The notes below the pieces were generated by a model. The model was not told the origin of the DNA and ran no database searches. It saw only the letters and a program-made list of their open reading frames with translations. 35,270 nucleotides of DNA, taken from Alkalibacterium putridalgicola (lineage in GTDB: Bacteria; Bacillota; Bacilli; Lactobacillales; Carnobacteriaceae_A). The stretch spans positions 1-35,270 of the forward strand of contig NZ_FOBL01000027.1 in NCBI RefSeq assembly GCF_900109825.1. Direction: 5' to 3'. This document shows, in pieces, positions 1 through 8,243 of this stretch (its first letter is position 1; every line of letters starts with the position of its first letter). The translations under genes and the position numbers were made by a program.

Positions 1-145
1 GTCGCAATAGCCGTTTAGTGACCAGTTCATATTATAATTCTTCAGGAAGTAGTCGCAATAGCCGTTTAGTGACCAGTTAATGCTGTAATTCTTCAAGAAG
101 TAGTCGCAATAACCGTTTTAGAGATCCGTTGATACAATAAATTCT
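1..145. repeat. 51-bp tandem repeat, about 2.5 units, cut by window edge
   Basis: Units start at 1, 52 and 103. Units 1 (1-51) and 2 (52-102) differ at only a few bases. Unit 3 keeps the first part (GTCGCAATA, then CCGTTTTAG) but has an extra T and decays by about 145. A very loose echo (GCGATACC) sits near 168. The unit length is a multiple of 3, and units 1-2 are open on the minus strand as a 17-residue aromatic-rich repeat; the extra T in unit 3 brings a minus-strand stop (118-120), so coding is doubtful. The array may continue left of the window. Confidence 0.85.
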
Positions 146-218
146 AAATTCACCCAAAAGTGACTGCGATACCATGCAATAAGTCATCAGGTTGTTTTTT
201 CTCTCTAAAGGATTTCAC

Positions 219-255
219 AAAAAGCAAAAAGACTGGGGATTCTCTTCCCAGTCTT
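219..255 (-). terminator. Rho-independent terminator of the aminotransferase gene
   Basis: AAGACTGGG (229-237) pairs with CCCAGTCTT (247-255), extended by two inner pairs. On the minus strand the stem is followed by a T-rich tract (complement of 219-228). It lies just past the stop codon of the minus-strand aminotransferase. Confidence 0.85.
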
Positions 256-270
256 AATTCTCTGTCACCT

Positions 271-1452
271 TTATTTTCTTAACGTATTTACATAATCAGT
301 CAGTCGGACCATTGCTGTCTTGATATCCTCTAAACTCGATGCGTAGCTGATCCGGAAGTAGCCTTCCCCGGCGGCTCCAAATGCATCGCCGGGGATCATG
401 GCTACGCGGTATCCTTCAGCAAAGCCGTAGCAGAAGTCGTAGCTGCTCATCTTCAGTCCTTTTGGAAGGGCCGCAAAAATATAAAAGGCTCCTTTAGGTT
501 CTGTTACTTCCAGATTCAACTCCTGAAGCGTCTGCATGACGACCCTGCGACGTTCTTTATAAGCAGCCTTCATCGGCAAAGCATCATCCTGACCATTTAC
601 CAGTGCTTCGATACCGGCATATTGTGTAACTGTCGAAGCGCTCGTGACCAGCGACTGATGGGTTTTGACAAGTTCAAATGTGATTAGCTCAGGCGCAAAA
701 ATGAGTCCTAAACGCCAGCCAGTCATGGCATGTGATTTCGACAGGCCATTAATAACGATCGTCTGATCTCTCAGGTGTTTCCCTAACGAAACATGAGTGT
801 CATCGTAAACCAGTTCACTATATATTTCATCACTGACCGCAAGCATTTTTGGATAGTTTGAAAGAGTGAGAGCGATTCCTTTCACTTCAGCTTCTGTCCA
901 CGTTATGCCTGTCGGATTGTTAGGGTAATTCAAAATGATGGCTTTTGGTGTTTTATCCAGAGACTGGATCGTTTTCTCTATCAAGTCAGGCGTGACCATA
1001 AAGCCGGTTTCAGATGTGTCCATGTAAACCGGGGTCGCTTGACTCATTTTTACCAGAGAATCGTAAAGAGAAAAGAAAGGCGAGGGGATCAAAACATAGT
1101 CTCCAGGATTAAGCAAGGTAAATAGGGTCGTGGCCAATGCCTCGGTGGCGCCAACGGTCGCAATGATTTCTGATTCTGGGTCATAAGACAGTTCGTATTT
1201 AGCTGCTGCAAAGGCCGAAGCGGCTTCTCTTAGTTTGATGTCTCCAGCAGTACGGGTATAGAACGAATAATCAGAATCGATCGCTTTTTTAGCAGCTTCC
1301 TTGACGTGTTCGGGTGTCGGGAAATCAGGCTGTCCGAGTGTCAGTCGGATCAATGGTTCGAATGTACTGACATGATCATCAAATTGCCTGATTTTAGAAA
1401 TTTCGAGATTTCTTATCTGGTGATTCAAATTGAAGTGGGTAGTTTTATTCAT
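271..1452 (-). CDS. PLP-dependent class I/II aminotransferase (PatA/AspC-like)
   Basis: A 393-residue fold-type I aminotransferase that would move an amino group between an amino acid and a 2-oxo acid in the cytosol. The N-terminal part has the substrate-arm region (RLTLGQPDFPTPEHV), then NYPNNPTG, SDEIYSEL and the cofactor lysine in SKSHAMTGWRLG (about K239). The C-terminal FRISYASS carries the carboxylate-binding arginine. Length is typical of the family. The start is ATG, behind AGGAGG on the minus strand. It resembles PatA (N-acetyl-diaminopimelate aminotransferase) and aromatic or aspartate aminotransferases of lactic acid bacteria; sequence reading alone cannot fix the substrate. It stands alone, divergent from ykuJ, with its own terminator. 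Confidence 0.9.
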   Translation of the reverse strand: MNKTTHFNLNHQIRNLEISKIRQFDDHVSTFEPLIRLTLGQPDFPTPEHVKEAAKKAIDSDYSFYTRTAGDIKLREAASAFAAAKYELSYDPESEIIATVGATEALATTLFTLLNPGDYVLIPSPFFSLYDSLVKMSQATPVYMDTSETGFMVTPDLIEKTIQSLDKTPKAIILNYPNNPTGITWTEAEVKGIALTLSNYPKMLAVSDEIYSELVYDDTHVSLGKHLRDQTIVINGLSKSHAMTGWRLGLIFAPELITFELVKTHQSLVTSASTVTQYAGIEALVNGQDDALPMKAAYKERRRVVMQTLQELNLEVTEPKGAFYIFAALPKGLKMSSYDFCYGFAEGYRVAMIPGDAFGAAGEGYFRISYASSLEDIKTAMVRLTDYVNTLRK

Positions 1453-1471
1453 GTGTTTTTCCTCCTGTATC

Positions 1472-1499
1472 GTATTAGTTTACCATAATGCAAATTCAA
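1472..1499 (-). promoter_or_regulatory. Candidate promoter of the aminotransferase gene
   Basis: On the minus strand TTGAAT (-35, 1494-1499) and TAATAC (-10, 1472-1477) are 16 bp apart, about 20 bp upstream of the start codon. Both boxes are near consensus, but the site is AT-rich and the call is inferred. Confidence 0.45.
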
Positions 1500-1587
1500 T
1501 AAAACAGTATAAAATATCGTCATAGTCTCATATAAGACAATAATCGGCTTAAATCACAGCGCATCTAATGTAATTTGGGCTGAAATC

Positions 1588-1596
1588 TGTTAAAAT
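1588..1596 (+). promoter_or_regulatory. Candidate extended -10 promoter of ykuJ
   Basis: TGT directly precedes TAAAAT (1591-1596), an extended -10 arrangement about 40 bp upstream of the ykuJ start. No good -35 box is seen. Confidence 0.4.
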
Positions 1597-1636
1597 GTAG
1601 AAGTGAAGTGACAAAAGAAGAGAAAGGGGAAAACAA

Positions 1637-1888
1637 ATGAAACCATCCCAACTTATACCTATTATCAGAAGACTGGATGCAATGCGCGAAGATCAGTCGG
1701 ATGAAGTTCAAGTAAGACGTTTTGAACGAAACGGCCAGGAAAAGTGCATCGTACGCTATGATAATAAATCTAATATGTTTGAACTTGAAGACCGAACGAC
1801 AGAACAGACTTATGAATTCGATAATATCGATTATGTAGCTGTTGAAATACTTGAACTGGTCCAGCCCGCAACATCTACAGAAGAGTAA
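1637..1888 (+). CDS. ykuJ: YkuJ family protein (DUF1797)
   Basis: An 83-residue soluble protein matching the small YkuJ family of Firmicutes, whose biochemical role is not established. The diagnostic part is the C-terminal stretch YEFDNIDYVAVEILELVQ, preceded by a basic R-x-FE-NG-x-x-K segment, as in B. subtilis YkuJ. The length matches the family (about 80 residues). The ATG follows AAAGGGG at a normal distance. It is a single-gene unit: divergent from the aminotransferase and closed by a strong terminator before yqeG. No catalytic motif is visible. Confidence 0.85.
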   Translation: MKPSQLIPIIRRLDAMREDQSDEVQVRRFERNGQEKCIVRYDNKSNMFELEDRTTEQTYEFDNIDYVAVEILELVQPATSTEE

Positions 1889-1897
1889 GAAGTGCAC

Positions 1898-1930
1898 AAA
1901 AGGAAGTGCTTTGTGTGCTTCCTTTTTTTT
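1898..1930 (+). terminator. Rho-independent terminator after ykuJ
   Basis: AAGGAAGTGC pairs with GTGCTTCCTT around a short loop, with two inner wobble pairs, followed by eight or more T residues to 1930. It separates ykuJ from the yqeG operon. Confidence 0.85.
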
Positions 1931-1976
1931 AGAAACTCCCCTTTCGTGCATGTTGATTTCAGTCAGGAGGGAAAAT

Positions 1977-2522
1977 ATGCTGAGTAGTTTTAAGCCAACG
2001 TGGATGGTTGAATCCATATATCAAATCACCCCGGAACAATTAAAAAGAGAAAATATAAAAGCGGTATTGACCGATCTAGATAACACACTTATTGCCTGGA
2101 ACAATCCGGAGGCAACGGAAGAAACGATCGCATGGATCAAATTAATGAAAAAGAATGATATCAAAGTGGTCATATTATCCAATAACTCTAGAAAAAGAGT
2201 AAAGAAGATCGCAAGTATTCTTGAACTGGATTTTATACCTAGAGCGTTGAAACCATTAACGAGAGGTTTCAAGAAAGCGCTGAAAGACTATTCTTATTCC
2301 GAAGAAGAATGGCTGATGGTCGGCGATCAAGTCATCACCGATATCCGAGGAGCTAATAAAGCCGGGATAAGAACGGTATTGGTCAAGCCTATACTAGATT
2401 CTGATGCTTGGAATACGCGATTGAACAGGTTCGTGGAGCTGAAAATCATGAACTATCTGATAAAAAAAGATCCCGAAATGAAATGGAGAGATACGATACA
2501 TGGCAGACGAAGTAAAGAATAA
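1977..2522 (+). CDS. yqeG: YqeG family HAD-IIIA phosphatase
   Basis: A 181-residue HAD-superfamily protein. Motif I is DLDNT (33-37) with both aspartates, motif II is the serine in ILSNN (about 66-70), the motif III lysine is near 92 (ALKP), and motif IV is GDQVITD (116-122). The ATG at 1977 lies 6 bases after a strong AGGAGGG; the reading frame stays open upstream, but that part crosses the ykuJ terminator and is not coding. Known YqeG proteins are phosphatases of uncertain substrate, nearly always next to yqeH as here. The last 23 bases overlap yqeH, so the two are probably translationally coupled. No clear promoter is visible between the ykuJ terminator and this start. Confidence 0.93.
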   Translation: MLSSFKPTWMVESIYQITPEQLKRENIKAVLTDLDNTLIAWNNPEATEETIAWIKLMKKNDIKVVILSNNSRKRVKKIASILELDFIPRALKPLTRGFKKALKDYSYSEEEWLMVGDQVITDIRGANKAGIRTVLVKPILDSDAWNTRLNRFVELKIMNYLIKKDPEMKWRDTIHGRRSKE

Positions 2523-3630
2523 TGAACTAAGGTGTATTGGCTGCGGAGCAGTTTTGCAGTCACAAGATGAAACGAAATCGGGTTATCTTCCTGCCTCTGT
2601 GCTGGAGAAAAAAAGCGCTGAAGATCTAGTGTACTGCAAACGCTGTTTTCGTCTGAGACATTACAATGAAGTTCAGGACATCGAACTGAGCGATGATGAC
2701 TTTTTGAACATGCTTCATGAATTGAACGAAGAGAATGCACTCATAGTCAATGTCATTGATTTATTCGATTTTAACGGCAGTATCATCTCGGGGATTCAGA
2801 GGTTTGCCGGAAGCAACCCGATCGTTATCGTAGCCAACAAGAGTGATCTGCTGCCTAAATCGCTTGGTGAAGGCAAAATGCGTCAGTGGGTGACAGAGCA
2901 GGTCCAAAGCTATGGAATCAGACCACAAAATGTCTATCTGATCAGCGCCTTGAATAAAGCCTCTGTTGAAAAATTTATGGAAGCTCTGGACAAGGAACGT
3001 CAAGGGAAAGATGTGTATGTCGTCGGAACGACCAACGTTGGGAAGTCCACACTGATCAATCAGATCATAAACATCGCTACAGATTCAGAAGATACGATCA
3101 CGACTTCCTATTTCCCAGGGACCACATTGGGTAAAATCGAAATACCCCTGGACGATGAAAAAGTACTTGTAGATACGCCGGGAATCATTCAGAAAAGTCA
3201 GTTGTCACACTATTTAGATGCCAAAGATTTAAAGGGCGTGACACCGAGAAAAGAAGTGAAACCGAAAAATTATCAGTTGAACGATAATCAGACATTATTC
3301 TTCGGAGGATTGGCTCGCTTTGACTACCTGATGGGTGAAGGAAAAGAATCCTTTGTCTGTTATGTATCCAATGAACTTTATATTCATCGCACAAAAACGG
3401 AAAGAGCAGATGAACTGTATGAAAACCAGTTAGGGGAACTGCTGACACCGCCGAATGCTGCTTCGGCTGCTGATTTCCCTGCACTGAAGCGTCATGAATT
3501 TAAAATAAAGGAACCCTCTGACATCGTCTTCAGCGGCTTGGGATGGGTTTCGATCGATGCTGTAGATATCACAGTAGCAGGATGGGCACCTCTAGGTGTC
3601 GATGTTACCGTGAGGAAACAGCTTATTTAA
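2500..3630 (+). CDS. yqeH: Ribosome biogenesis GTPase YqeH, circularly permuted
   Basis: A 376-residue GTPase needed for 30S subunit assembly in B. subtilis. An N-terminal zinc finger is formed by C12, C15, C46 and C49. The G motifs are in permuted order: G4 NKSD (113-116), G5 SAL, then the P-loop GTTNVGKS (176-183) and G3 DTPG (225-228). A C-terminal domain follows, as in plant NOA1/RIF1 relatives. The ATG is inside the end of yqeG, behind GGAGAG. The neighbours yqeG and yhbY give the usual ribosome-assembly context. The aroE gene found between yqeH and yhbY in bacilli is absent. Confidence 0.96.
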   Translation: MADEVKNNELRCIGCGAVLQSQDETKSGYLPASVLEKKSAEDLVYCKRCFRLRHYNEVQDIELSDDDFLNMLHELNEENALIVNVIDLFDFNGSIISGIQRFAGSNPIVIVANKSDLLPKSLGEGKMRQWVTEQVQSYGIRPQNVYLISALNKASVEKFMEALDKERQGKDVYVVGTTNVGKSTLINQIINIATDSEDTITTSYFPGTTLGKIEIPLDDEKVLVDTPGIIQKSQLSHYLDAKDLKGVTPRKEVKPKNYQLNDNQTLFFGGLARFDYLMGEGKESFVCYVSNELYIHRTKTERADELYENQLGELLTPPNAASAADFPALKRHEFKIKEPSDIVFSGLGWVSIDAVDITVAGWAPLGVDVTVRKQLI

Positions 3631-3658
3631 AGAATTATACTCAGAAAAGAGGATGGAT

Positions 3659-3979
3659 ATGAATTTAACAGGTAAACAGAAACGTTTCTTGAGATCAGAA
3701 GCAAACAGTCTGACGCCTATTTTCCAAATTGGGAAAAATGGATTAACAGTCGAGATGGTCAGGGAATTTGAAGATTCACTTGAAAATAAGGAATTAATGA
3801 AGGTCCAGTTACTTCAGAACACAGAGTGGACAGCCGGTGAAGCTGTCGAGTTTATAGAAGAACATTCAGACATTACTGTCGTGCAGAAAATAGGCAGGGT
3901 ATTAGTGTTGTTTAAACCTTCTGACAAAGAAAAATATCAGCGCTATTCTTCTCGCCTGCCTAAATCCAATCATTCATAA
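3659..3979 (+). CDS. yhbY: Ribosome assembly RNA-binding protein YhbY (CRM domain)
   Basis: A single CRM-domain protein of 106 residues that associates with the large-subunit precursor in other bacteria. It starts LTGKQKRFLRSEA, followed by the loop IGKNGLT (the GxxG-type RNA contact), and ends with a VVQKIGRVLVLFKP strand, all typical of the family. The ATG at 3659 is chosen over the in-frame ATG at 3653 because the AGAGG ribosome site (3648-3652) touches the latter. It lies in the yqeG-tmcAL run. Confidence 0.92.
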   Translation: MNLTGKQKRFLRSEANSLTPIFQIGKNGLTVEMVREFEDSLENKELMKVQLLQNTEWTAGEAVEFIEEHSDITVVQKIGRVLVLFKPSDKEKYQRYSSRLPKSNHS

Positions 3980-3994
3980 AGGAGAGAACGAGCG

Positions 3995-4657
3995 TTGGTC
4001 AATAAAGTTGCAAATGTCATCGAACCGGAAGTTCTAAGTGAATTGATCGGGGCACTCCCTAAAAGGAAAATCGGGATTTTGGGCGGAACGTTTAATCCGC
4101 CGCATTTGGGACATTTAATTATAGCCGATCAGGTCAAAGACCAGCTTGGCTTAGAAGAGATTCTGTTTATGCCAAGTGCAGAACCACCGCATAAGAAAGA
4201 AAAGAAGACCATTGACGCCAGTCATCGGTCAGTTATGCTGACTGAGTCTGTGAAAGACAATGGTTCGTTTTCTGTGGAAAAAGCAGAACTTAAGCGCGGA
4301 GGAAAAAGCTACACGTATGATACGATCGTGGAACTTAAAGAAAAGAATCCCGATGTAGAATATTACTTTATTATTGGAGCAGATATGGTTCAGGATTTGA
4401 AAAACTGGTATAAAATCGATGAACTTGTAAATATGGTTCAGTTTGTGGCTGTCAACCGTCCCTATTACAGTCTGGAAACTCCCTATCCTGTTATTGGTGT
4501 CGATGTACCGAATATTGATATTAGTTCAACGTTGATCCGTCAGAAAGTGAAAGATGGTTGTTCTATTAGATATTTGGTTCCTCCCGAAGTAGAGAATTAT
4601 ATCGAAAGTAAAGGATTATATAAAAATGAAGAAAATTCAGATGGAATACCAGAATAA
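3995..4657 (+). CDS. nadD: Nicotinate-nucleotide adenylyltransferase
   Basis: Joins nicotinate mononucleotide and ATP to give deamido-NAD, a cytosolic step of NAD synthesis. The nucleotidyltransferase signature GGTFNPPHLGH is at residues 30-40 and the C-terminal ISSTLIR motif is present. At 220 residues it carries about 24 residues before the first strand (KIGILGG), an extension also usual in Lactobacillales NadD. The start is TTG at 3995, eight bases after GGAGAG; no ATG is better placed. It overlaps yqeK by 32 bases, so the two are likely coupled. Confidence 0.95.
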   Translation: MVNKVANVIEPEVLSELIGALPKRKIGILGGTFNPPHLGHLIIADQVKDQLGLEEILFMPSAEPPHKKEKKTIDASHRSVMLTESVKDNGSFSVEKAELKRGGKSYTYDTIVELKEKNPDVEYYFIIGADMVQDLKNWYKIDELVNMVQFVAVNRPYYSLETPYPVIGVDVPNIDISSTLIRQKVKDGCSIRYLVPPEVENYIESKGLYKNEENSDGIPE

Positions 4658-5228
4658 CTATATTCGCTTAAACAGAGAAGAACTGGTTGAACTTATGCAT
4701 GAATCCATGAGCTATCGCCGATATAAACATGTTTTAAGAGTGGAACAGACAGCTTTATATCTCGCAGATAAATATGACATAGACATGGAGAAAGTCAGCA
4801 TCGCCGCCTTGGCACATGATTATGCAAAGGAAAGGCCTGATGCTGAAATGCGTGATCTGATCATCAGTGAAAATCTGGAATTGGATATGCTTCAGTTCGG
4901 AAGTAATATCTGGCACGGCCCTGTCGGGGCTATACTGATGAAGAACGAATATCAGCTTGAGGATGAAGAGATCCTTGAAGCTATCAAGGCCCATACCATT
5001 GGCAGTCCGACAATGGGTGAGGTGGCACAAATCATTTATGTTGCTGACTATATCGAACCCAAACGTTCTCACAGCGGTGTAGACAAAGCACGGAAGCTGG
5101 CAGACAAAGATTTGACTAAAACAGTTTCTTACATTACCCGACAAACGCTGAAACATTTAGTCAAAAGAGAAAATAAAATATATCCCAAGGCAGTTGAAAC
5201 ATATAACGCCTGGGTAGTAGACAACTAA
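4626..5228 (+). CDS. yqeK: YqeK, HD-domain symmetrical Ap4A hydrolase
   Basis: A 200-residue HD-superfamily metal-dependent hydrolase. Ligands visible are H35 (KHVLRVE), the H64-D65 pair (ALAHDYAKE), the histidine of WHGPVGA, the histidine of KAHTIGSP and the aspartate of YVADYIEP. YqeK proteins are reported to split diadenosine tetraphosphate into two ADP. The gene starts inside nadD; AAGGA lies 10 bases before the ATG at 4626. An in-frame ATG at 4641 is a possible alternative with a weaker ribosome site. nadD-yqeK-rsfS is a standard Firmicutes order. Confidence 0.92.
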   Translation: MKKIQMEYQNNYIRLNREELVELMHESMSYRRYKHVLRVEQTALYLADKYDIDMEKVSIAALAHDYAKERPDAEMRDLIISENLELDMLQFGSNIWHGPVGAILMKNEYQLEDEEILEAIKAHTIGSPTMGEVAQIIYVADYIEPKRSHSGVDKARKLADKDLTKTVSYITRQTLKHLVKRENKIYPKAVETYNAWVVDN

Positions 5229-5239
5229 GGAGAGAAAAT

Positions 5240-5599
5240 ATGAAACAAACACCAATGGAAGTACTAGAATACGTAGTGAAAGCAGCAGATGCCAAACAAG
5301 CCGAAGATATCGTTGCGCTTGATATGAAGAATGTTTCACTGCTGGCAGATTATTTCGTTATTCTGCATGCAAATAATGACAGACAGCTTAATGCCATTGC
5401 ACAAAGCATATTAGATGAAGCTTCTAAGCACGACCAGGACATTAAACGAGTAGAAGGTAAAGATGATGCTAAATGGGTCCTCATTGATTTAGGCGATGTG
5501 ATCGTTCATTTGTTCAATCAGGAAGAACGTGAATTTTATAAACTGGAACGCTTGTGGTCTGATGCAGATTATGTTGACATAGAGAAATGGCTGGACTAA
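5240..5599 (+). CDS. rsfS: Ribosome silencing factor RsfS
   Basis: A 119-residue protein that binds L14 on the 50S subunit and blocks subunit joining when nutrients run low (family knowledge). Recognised by DAKQAEDIVALDM, the LADYFVI strand, the VEGKDDAKWVLIDLGDVIVHLF block and a C-terminal FYKLERLW segment. The ATG follows AAGGAGAG. The stop codon overlaps the start of the next gene (TAATG), so the two are probably coupled. Confidence 0.96.
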   Translation: MKQTPMEVLEYVVKAADAKQAEDIVALDMKNVSLLADYFVILHANNDRQLNAIAQSILDEASKHDQDIKRVEGKDDAKWVLIDLGDVIVHLFNQEEREFYKLERLWSDADYVDIEKWLD

Positions 5600-6321
5600 T
5601 GACATACAATTGGTTTGCAAAAGTATACGATGACTTGATGGATGACAGCCTTTATGAAAAATGGCTGAACTATACAGAAAAATACATTCCTGAAGGTGAA
5701 GCGATACTTGAACTTGGAAGCGGGACGGGCATACTGGGATTGAAGCTGAAAGAAAGCGGATATGATATTACCGGGCTTGACTTGTCTGATGAAATGCTGA
5801 GCCTGGCTTATAACCGACAACTCGAAGAAGGTGTGACGTTCCCTCTCATCCAAGGAGATATGAGAGATTTAAAAGATCTGCCTGTGTATGCGAATGTCAT
5901 CTGCTACAGTGATGCACTTTGCTACATGAAAGATGAAAATGAACTGTATTCAGTGTTTAAAGAAGTTTACAGCAAGCTTGAAAATGAAGGCTTGTTTCTT
6001 TTTGACGTCCACTCAACCTATCAGATCGAAGCTTTTCTAAATACGTCTTTTCATGCCGAAACTGATGGTATCGTATTTTTGTGGGACAGCTTTGAAGGAG
6101 AAGAACCTTATTCGGTGGAACATGAACTGTCATTTTTTGTGAATAGTGAAGATAACAGTTATGACCGATATGAAGAAACACATAAAGAAAGAACTTATCC
6201 GCTGGACATGTATAAAAAGTTAATACAAAAAGCCGGCTTCAACAAGATCGAAGTCTGTGCTGATTTTACAGAAGAAGTAAAAGAGGACAGCCGACGCTGG
6301 TTCTTTGCCTGTAAGAAGTAA
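5599..6321 (+). CDS. yqeM: YqeM-type class I SAM-dependent methyltransferase
   Basis: A 240-residue Rossmann-fold methyltransferase. Motif I is ILELGSGTG, followed by the acidic strand end GLDLSDEML and the GDMRDL motif. The start is ATG at 5599, which overlaps the rsfS stop as TAATG and gives the usual family opening (Y-x-x-FAKVYDDLMD). An in-frame ATG at 5587 inside rsfS has no ribosome site and is rejected. The substrate is unknown. Its place between rsfS and tmcAL is the normal one in Firmicutes and hints at a translation-related target, but that is inference. Confidence 0.9.
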   Translation: MTYNWFAKVYDDLMDDSLYEKWLNYTEKYIPEGEAILELGSGTGILGLKLKESGYDITGLDLSDEMLSLAYNRQLEEGVTFPLIQGDMRDLKDLPVYANVICYSDALCYMKDENELYSVFKEVYSKLENEGLFLFDVHSTYQIEAFLNTSFHAETDGIVFLWDSFEGEEPYSVEHELSFFVNSEDNSYDRYEETHKERTYPLDMYKKLIQKAGFNKIEVCADFTEEVKEDSRRWFFACKK

Positions 6322-6332
6322 GGAGTACGTTT

Positions 6333-7520
6333 ATGAAAGTATGTGGAGTCGTTGCGGAATACAATCCGTTTCACAATGGACACTTATATCAGCTTGCAGA
6401 AGCCAAAAAGAAGACAGGAGCCGATGTTCTGATCGTAGCGATGTCCGGTAATTTTCTTCAGCGAGGTGAACCGGCTGTTATAGATAAATGGCAGAGAGCT
6501 CAAACTGCGCTTAGCCATGGGGCTGATATCGTTCTTGAAATACCTGCTGCCTTCAGTGTTCAGCCAGCTGATCTGTTCGCAAAAGGTGCAGTCGAACTTC
6601 TGGATCTTATGGGTATCGATGTTTTAAGCTTTGGAAGTGAATCCGGCGACGGTTCTGATTTTCTATTATCAGCAGCGATGTACCTGGAAAAAGAAGAAGA
6701 AATCAATGAACTGTTTAAACGTGAGCAGGAACAAAAACTGACTTATGCCAAAAACATGAGCAGACTTCTTGCGAAATACTTACCGGAAATCAAACTGGAT
6801 CTTACCCAACCGAACAACATACTCGGATTTGCGTATGCAAAAGAACTGCAGAAGAAAAATAGATCTATCGGTATTCAGACTGTGAGAAGGAAAAGCAGTC
6901 ATTATCATGATCAGGAAATCGGATCCGGTGACGAAATTGCCAGTGCAACAGCGATAAGGAAAATATTGTCTTCTTCAAAGGAGTGGGAAACTGCCTCCAG
7001 TCTTCCATTTCCAGAAGAAACCAAAACCAGTTTAGTTAACAGCAAATTGGTTAAATGGGATGATTTTTTCCCGTATTTGAAATACAGGATAACAACGACT
7101 TCACTGGAGGGATTGAGTCAAATCTATTTGATGGAACAAGGTCTGGAGTACAGAGTTAAGGCAGTGATAAAAGAAGCTGAGGATATGGCTGGTTTTCTGA
7201 CGGCGCTCAAAACTAAACAGCTTTCCTGGACGAGACTTCAGCGCATATGTTTTTATATTCTTCTCGATAAAACAAAAGAAGAAATGGAAAAAAGAATAGA
7301 CCATCTCAATTTCATCCGGTTGCTCGGATTCAACCGTACCGGACAGACTTATCTAAGTGAGATAAAGCGGCAGTTAGAGATTCCGCTGGTCACTAATGTC
7401 AGTCAGAAGAACAGTGCACTGGTTGCACACGATATCACTGTGAGCGAAGTATATAGACTAGCGGAGCATGACAGGATAAAATCTCAGGATTATAAAAGAA
7501 AGCCTATAAAAATGGATTGA
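6333..7520 (+). CDS. tmcAL: tRNA(Met) cytidine acetate ligase TmcAL
   Basis: A 395-residue nucleotidyltransferase-like enzyme that uses acetate and ATP to make N4-acetylcytidine at the wobble base of elongator tRNA-Met (formerly YlbM). The N-terminus has GVVAEYNPFHNGH with HNGH at 14-17, then MSGNFLQRGEPA, all diagnostic. Length agrees with the family. The ATG follows AAGGAG, 12 bases after yqeM. It is the last gene of the yqeG operon; no terminator follows, and a strong promoter for the next unit overlaps its stop codon. Confidence 0.95.
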   Translation: MKVCGVVAEYNPFHNGHLYQLAEAKKKTGADVLIVAMSGNFLQRGEPAVIDKWQRAQTALSHGADIVLEIPAAFSVQPADLFAKGAVELLDLMGIDVLSFGSESGDGSDFLLSAAMYLEKEEEINELFKREQEQKLTYAKNMSRLLAKYLPEIKLDLTQPNNILGFAYAKELQKKNRSIGIQTVRRKSSHYHDQEIGSGDEIASATAIRKILSSSKEWETASSLPFPEETKTSLVNSKLVKWDDFFPYLKYRITTTSLEGLSQIYLMEQGLEYRVKAVIKEAEDMAGFLTALKTKQLSWTRLQRICFYILLDKTKEEMEKRIDHLNFIRLLGFNRTGQTYLSEIKRQLEIPLVTNVSQKNSALVAHDITVSEVYRLAEHDRIKSQDYKRKPIKMD

Positions 7521-7545
7521 CTTTATCTGTTTAAAATAGTATAAT
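7517..7545 (+). promoter_or_regulatory. Strong promoter of ylbN-rpmF
   Basis: TTGACT (7517-7522) and TATAAT (7540-7545) are exactly 17 bp apart. The -35 box contains the tmcAL stop codon. A leader of about 90 bases precedes ylbN and holds the 12-base palindrome ACTTTTAAAAGT (7571-7582). Confidence 0.8.
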
Positions 7546-7642
7546 TATTTTTGTTGCTCATTAAGTGAAAACTTTTAAAAGTAATGATGTTTGTGCCTAT
7601 GACATTGTTTGATAAAAGACGTTAAACACTGAGGTGAAGTCT

Positions 7643-8203
7643 ATGAAAATAAAATGGGCATTAAATGAATTGAAAAAGTATCAGGATTCTCCATTAACAT
7701 TAAATGGATCGGTCGATTTAGAGGCGTCATTGAAAGAAAGAGACAATGATATAATCGCGGCAAGTCCGGTTTCCCTTCAAGGGATGTTGACTGTTGATGA
7801 GAAATCTGTATATTATGTTGATATGACGATGAAAGTGAAAGTGACGTTACCTTCTTCACGTTCGTTAGAACCTGTTGAATTGGTCATGACTATTCCATTT
7901 TCAGAGATCTATCTGGCCCCTGACTCTCCTGTTAGTCTGGAACAGTTTGCAGAAGAAGAACTGGCTGAACGCTTGACCACCGATACATTGAATCTCAAGA
8001 AGCCGATCGAAGATGCTATATTGACCAGTAAACCCAGTCAAATCTTCACAGCGGAAGAACTTGAATCAGATGATATGCCAAGTGGAAAAGATTGGATAGT
8101 TTTACCGGAAGATCAGCATAACAATGATATGCATTCATCTAATGGTGAAGGAGATCCGAGATTTGCAGTACTTAAAGATCTCTTCAAAGAAGATAACGAG
8201 TAA
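7643..8203 (+). CDS. ylbN: YlbN/YceD family protein (DUF177)
   Basis: A 186-residue acidic protein of the DUF177 family, encoded next to rpmF in most bacteria; plant and E. coli relatives have been tied to 23S rRNA accumulation. The N-terminal KWALNELKKY and the central LQGMLTVDEKSVYYVDMTMKV region fit. In Firmicutes the C-terminal part normally has a P-RFAVLKDLF block just before the end, seen here. ATG at 7643 is chosen: the upstream in-frame GTG at 7634 lies in the GAGGTG ribosome site. It is co-transcribed with rpmF, 40 bases downstream. Confidence 0.9.
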   Translation: MKIKWALNELKKYQDSPLTLNGSVDLEASLKERDNDIIAASPVSLQGMLTVDEKSVYYVDMTMKVKVTLPSSRSLEPVELVMTIPFSEIYLAPDSPVSLEQFAEEELAERLTTDTLNLKKPIEDAILTSKPSQIFTAEELESDDMPSGKDWIVLPEDQHNNDMHSSNGEGDPRFAVLKDLFKEDNE

Positions 8204-8243
8204 GCAATAGAATTCGAAACCTTTTAAGGAGGTGTGTTGGAAA

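Noticed and set aside
1-145. CRISPR-like array, because repeats are regularly spaced and unit 3 contains GTTTTAGAGA
   Set aside because: The whole 51-bp unit repeats, including what would be the spacer, and no cas genes are near. It is a tandem repeat.
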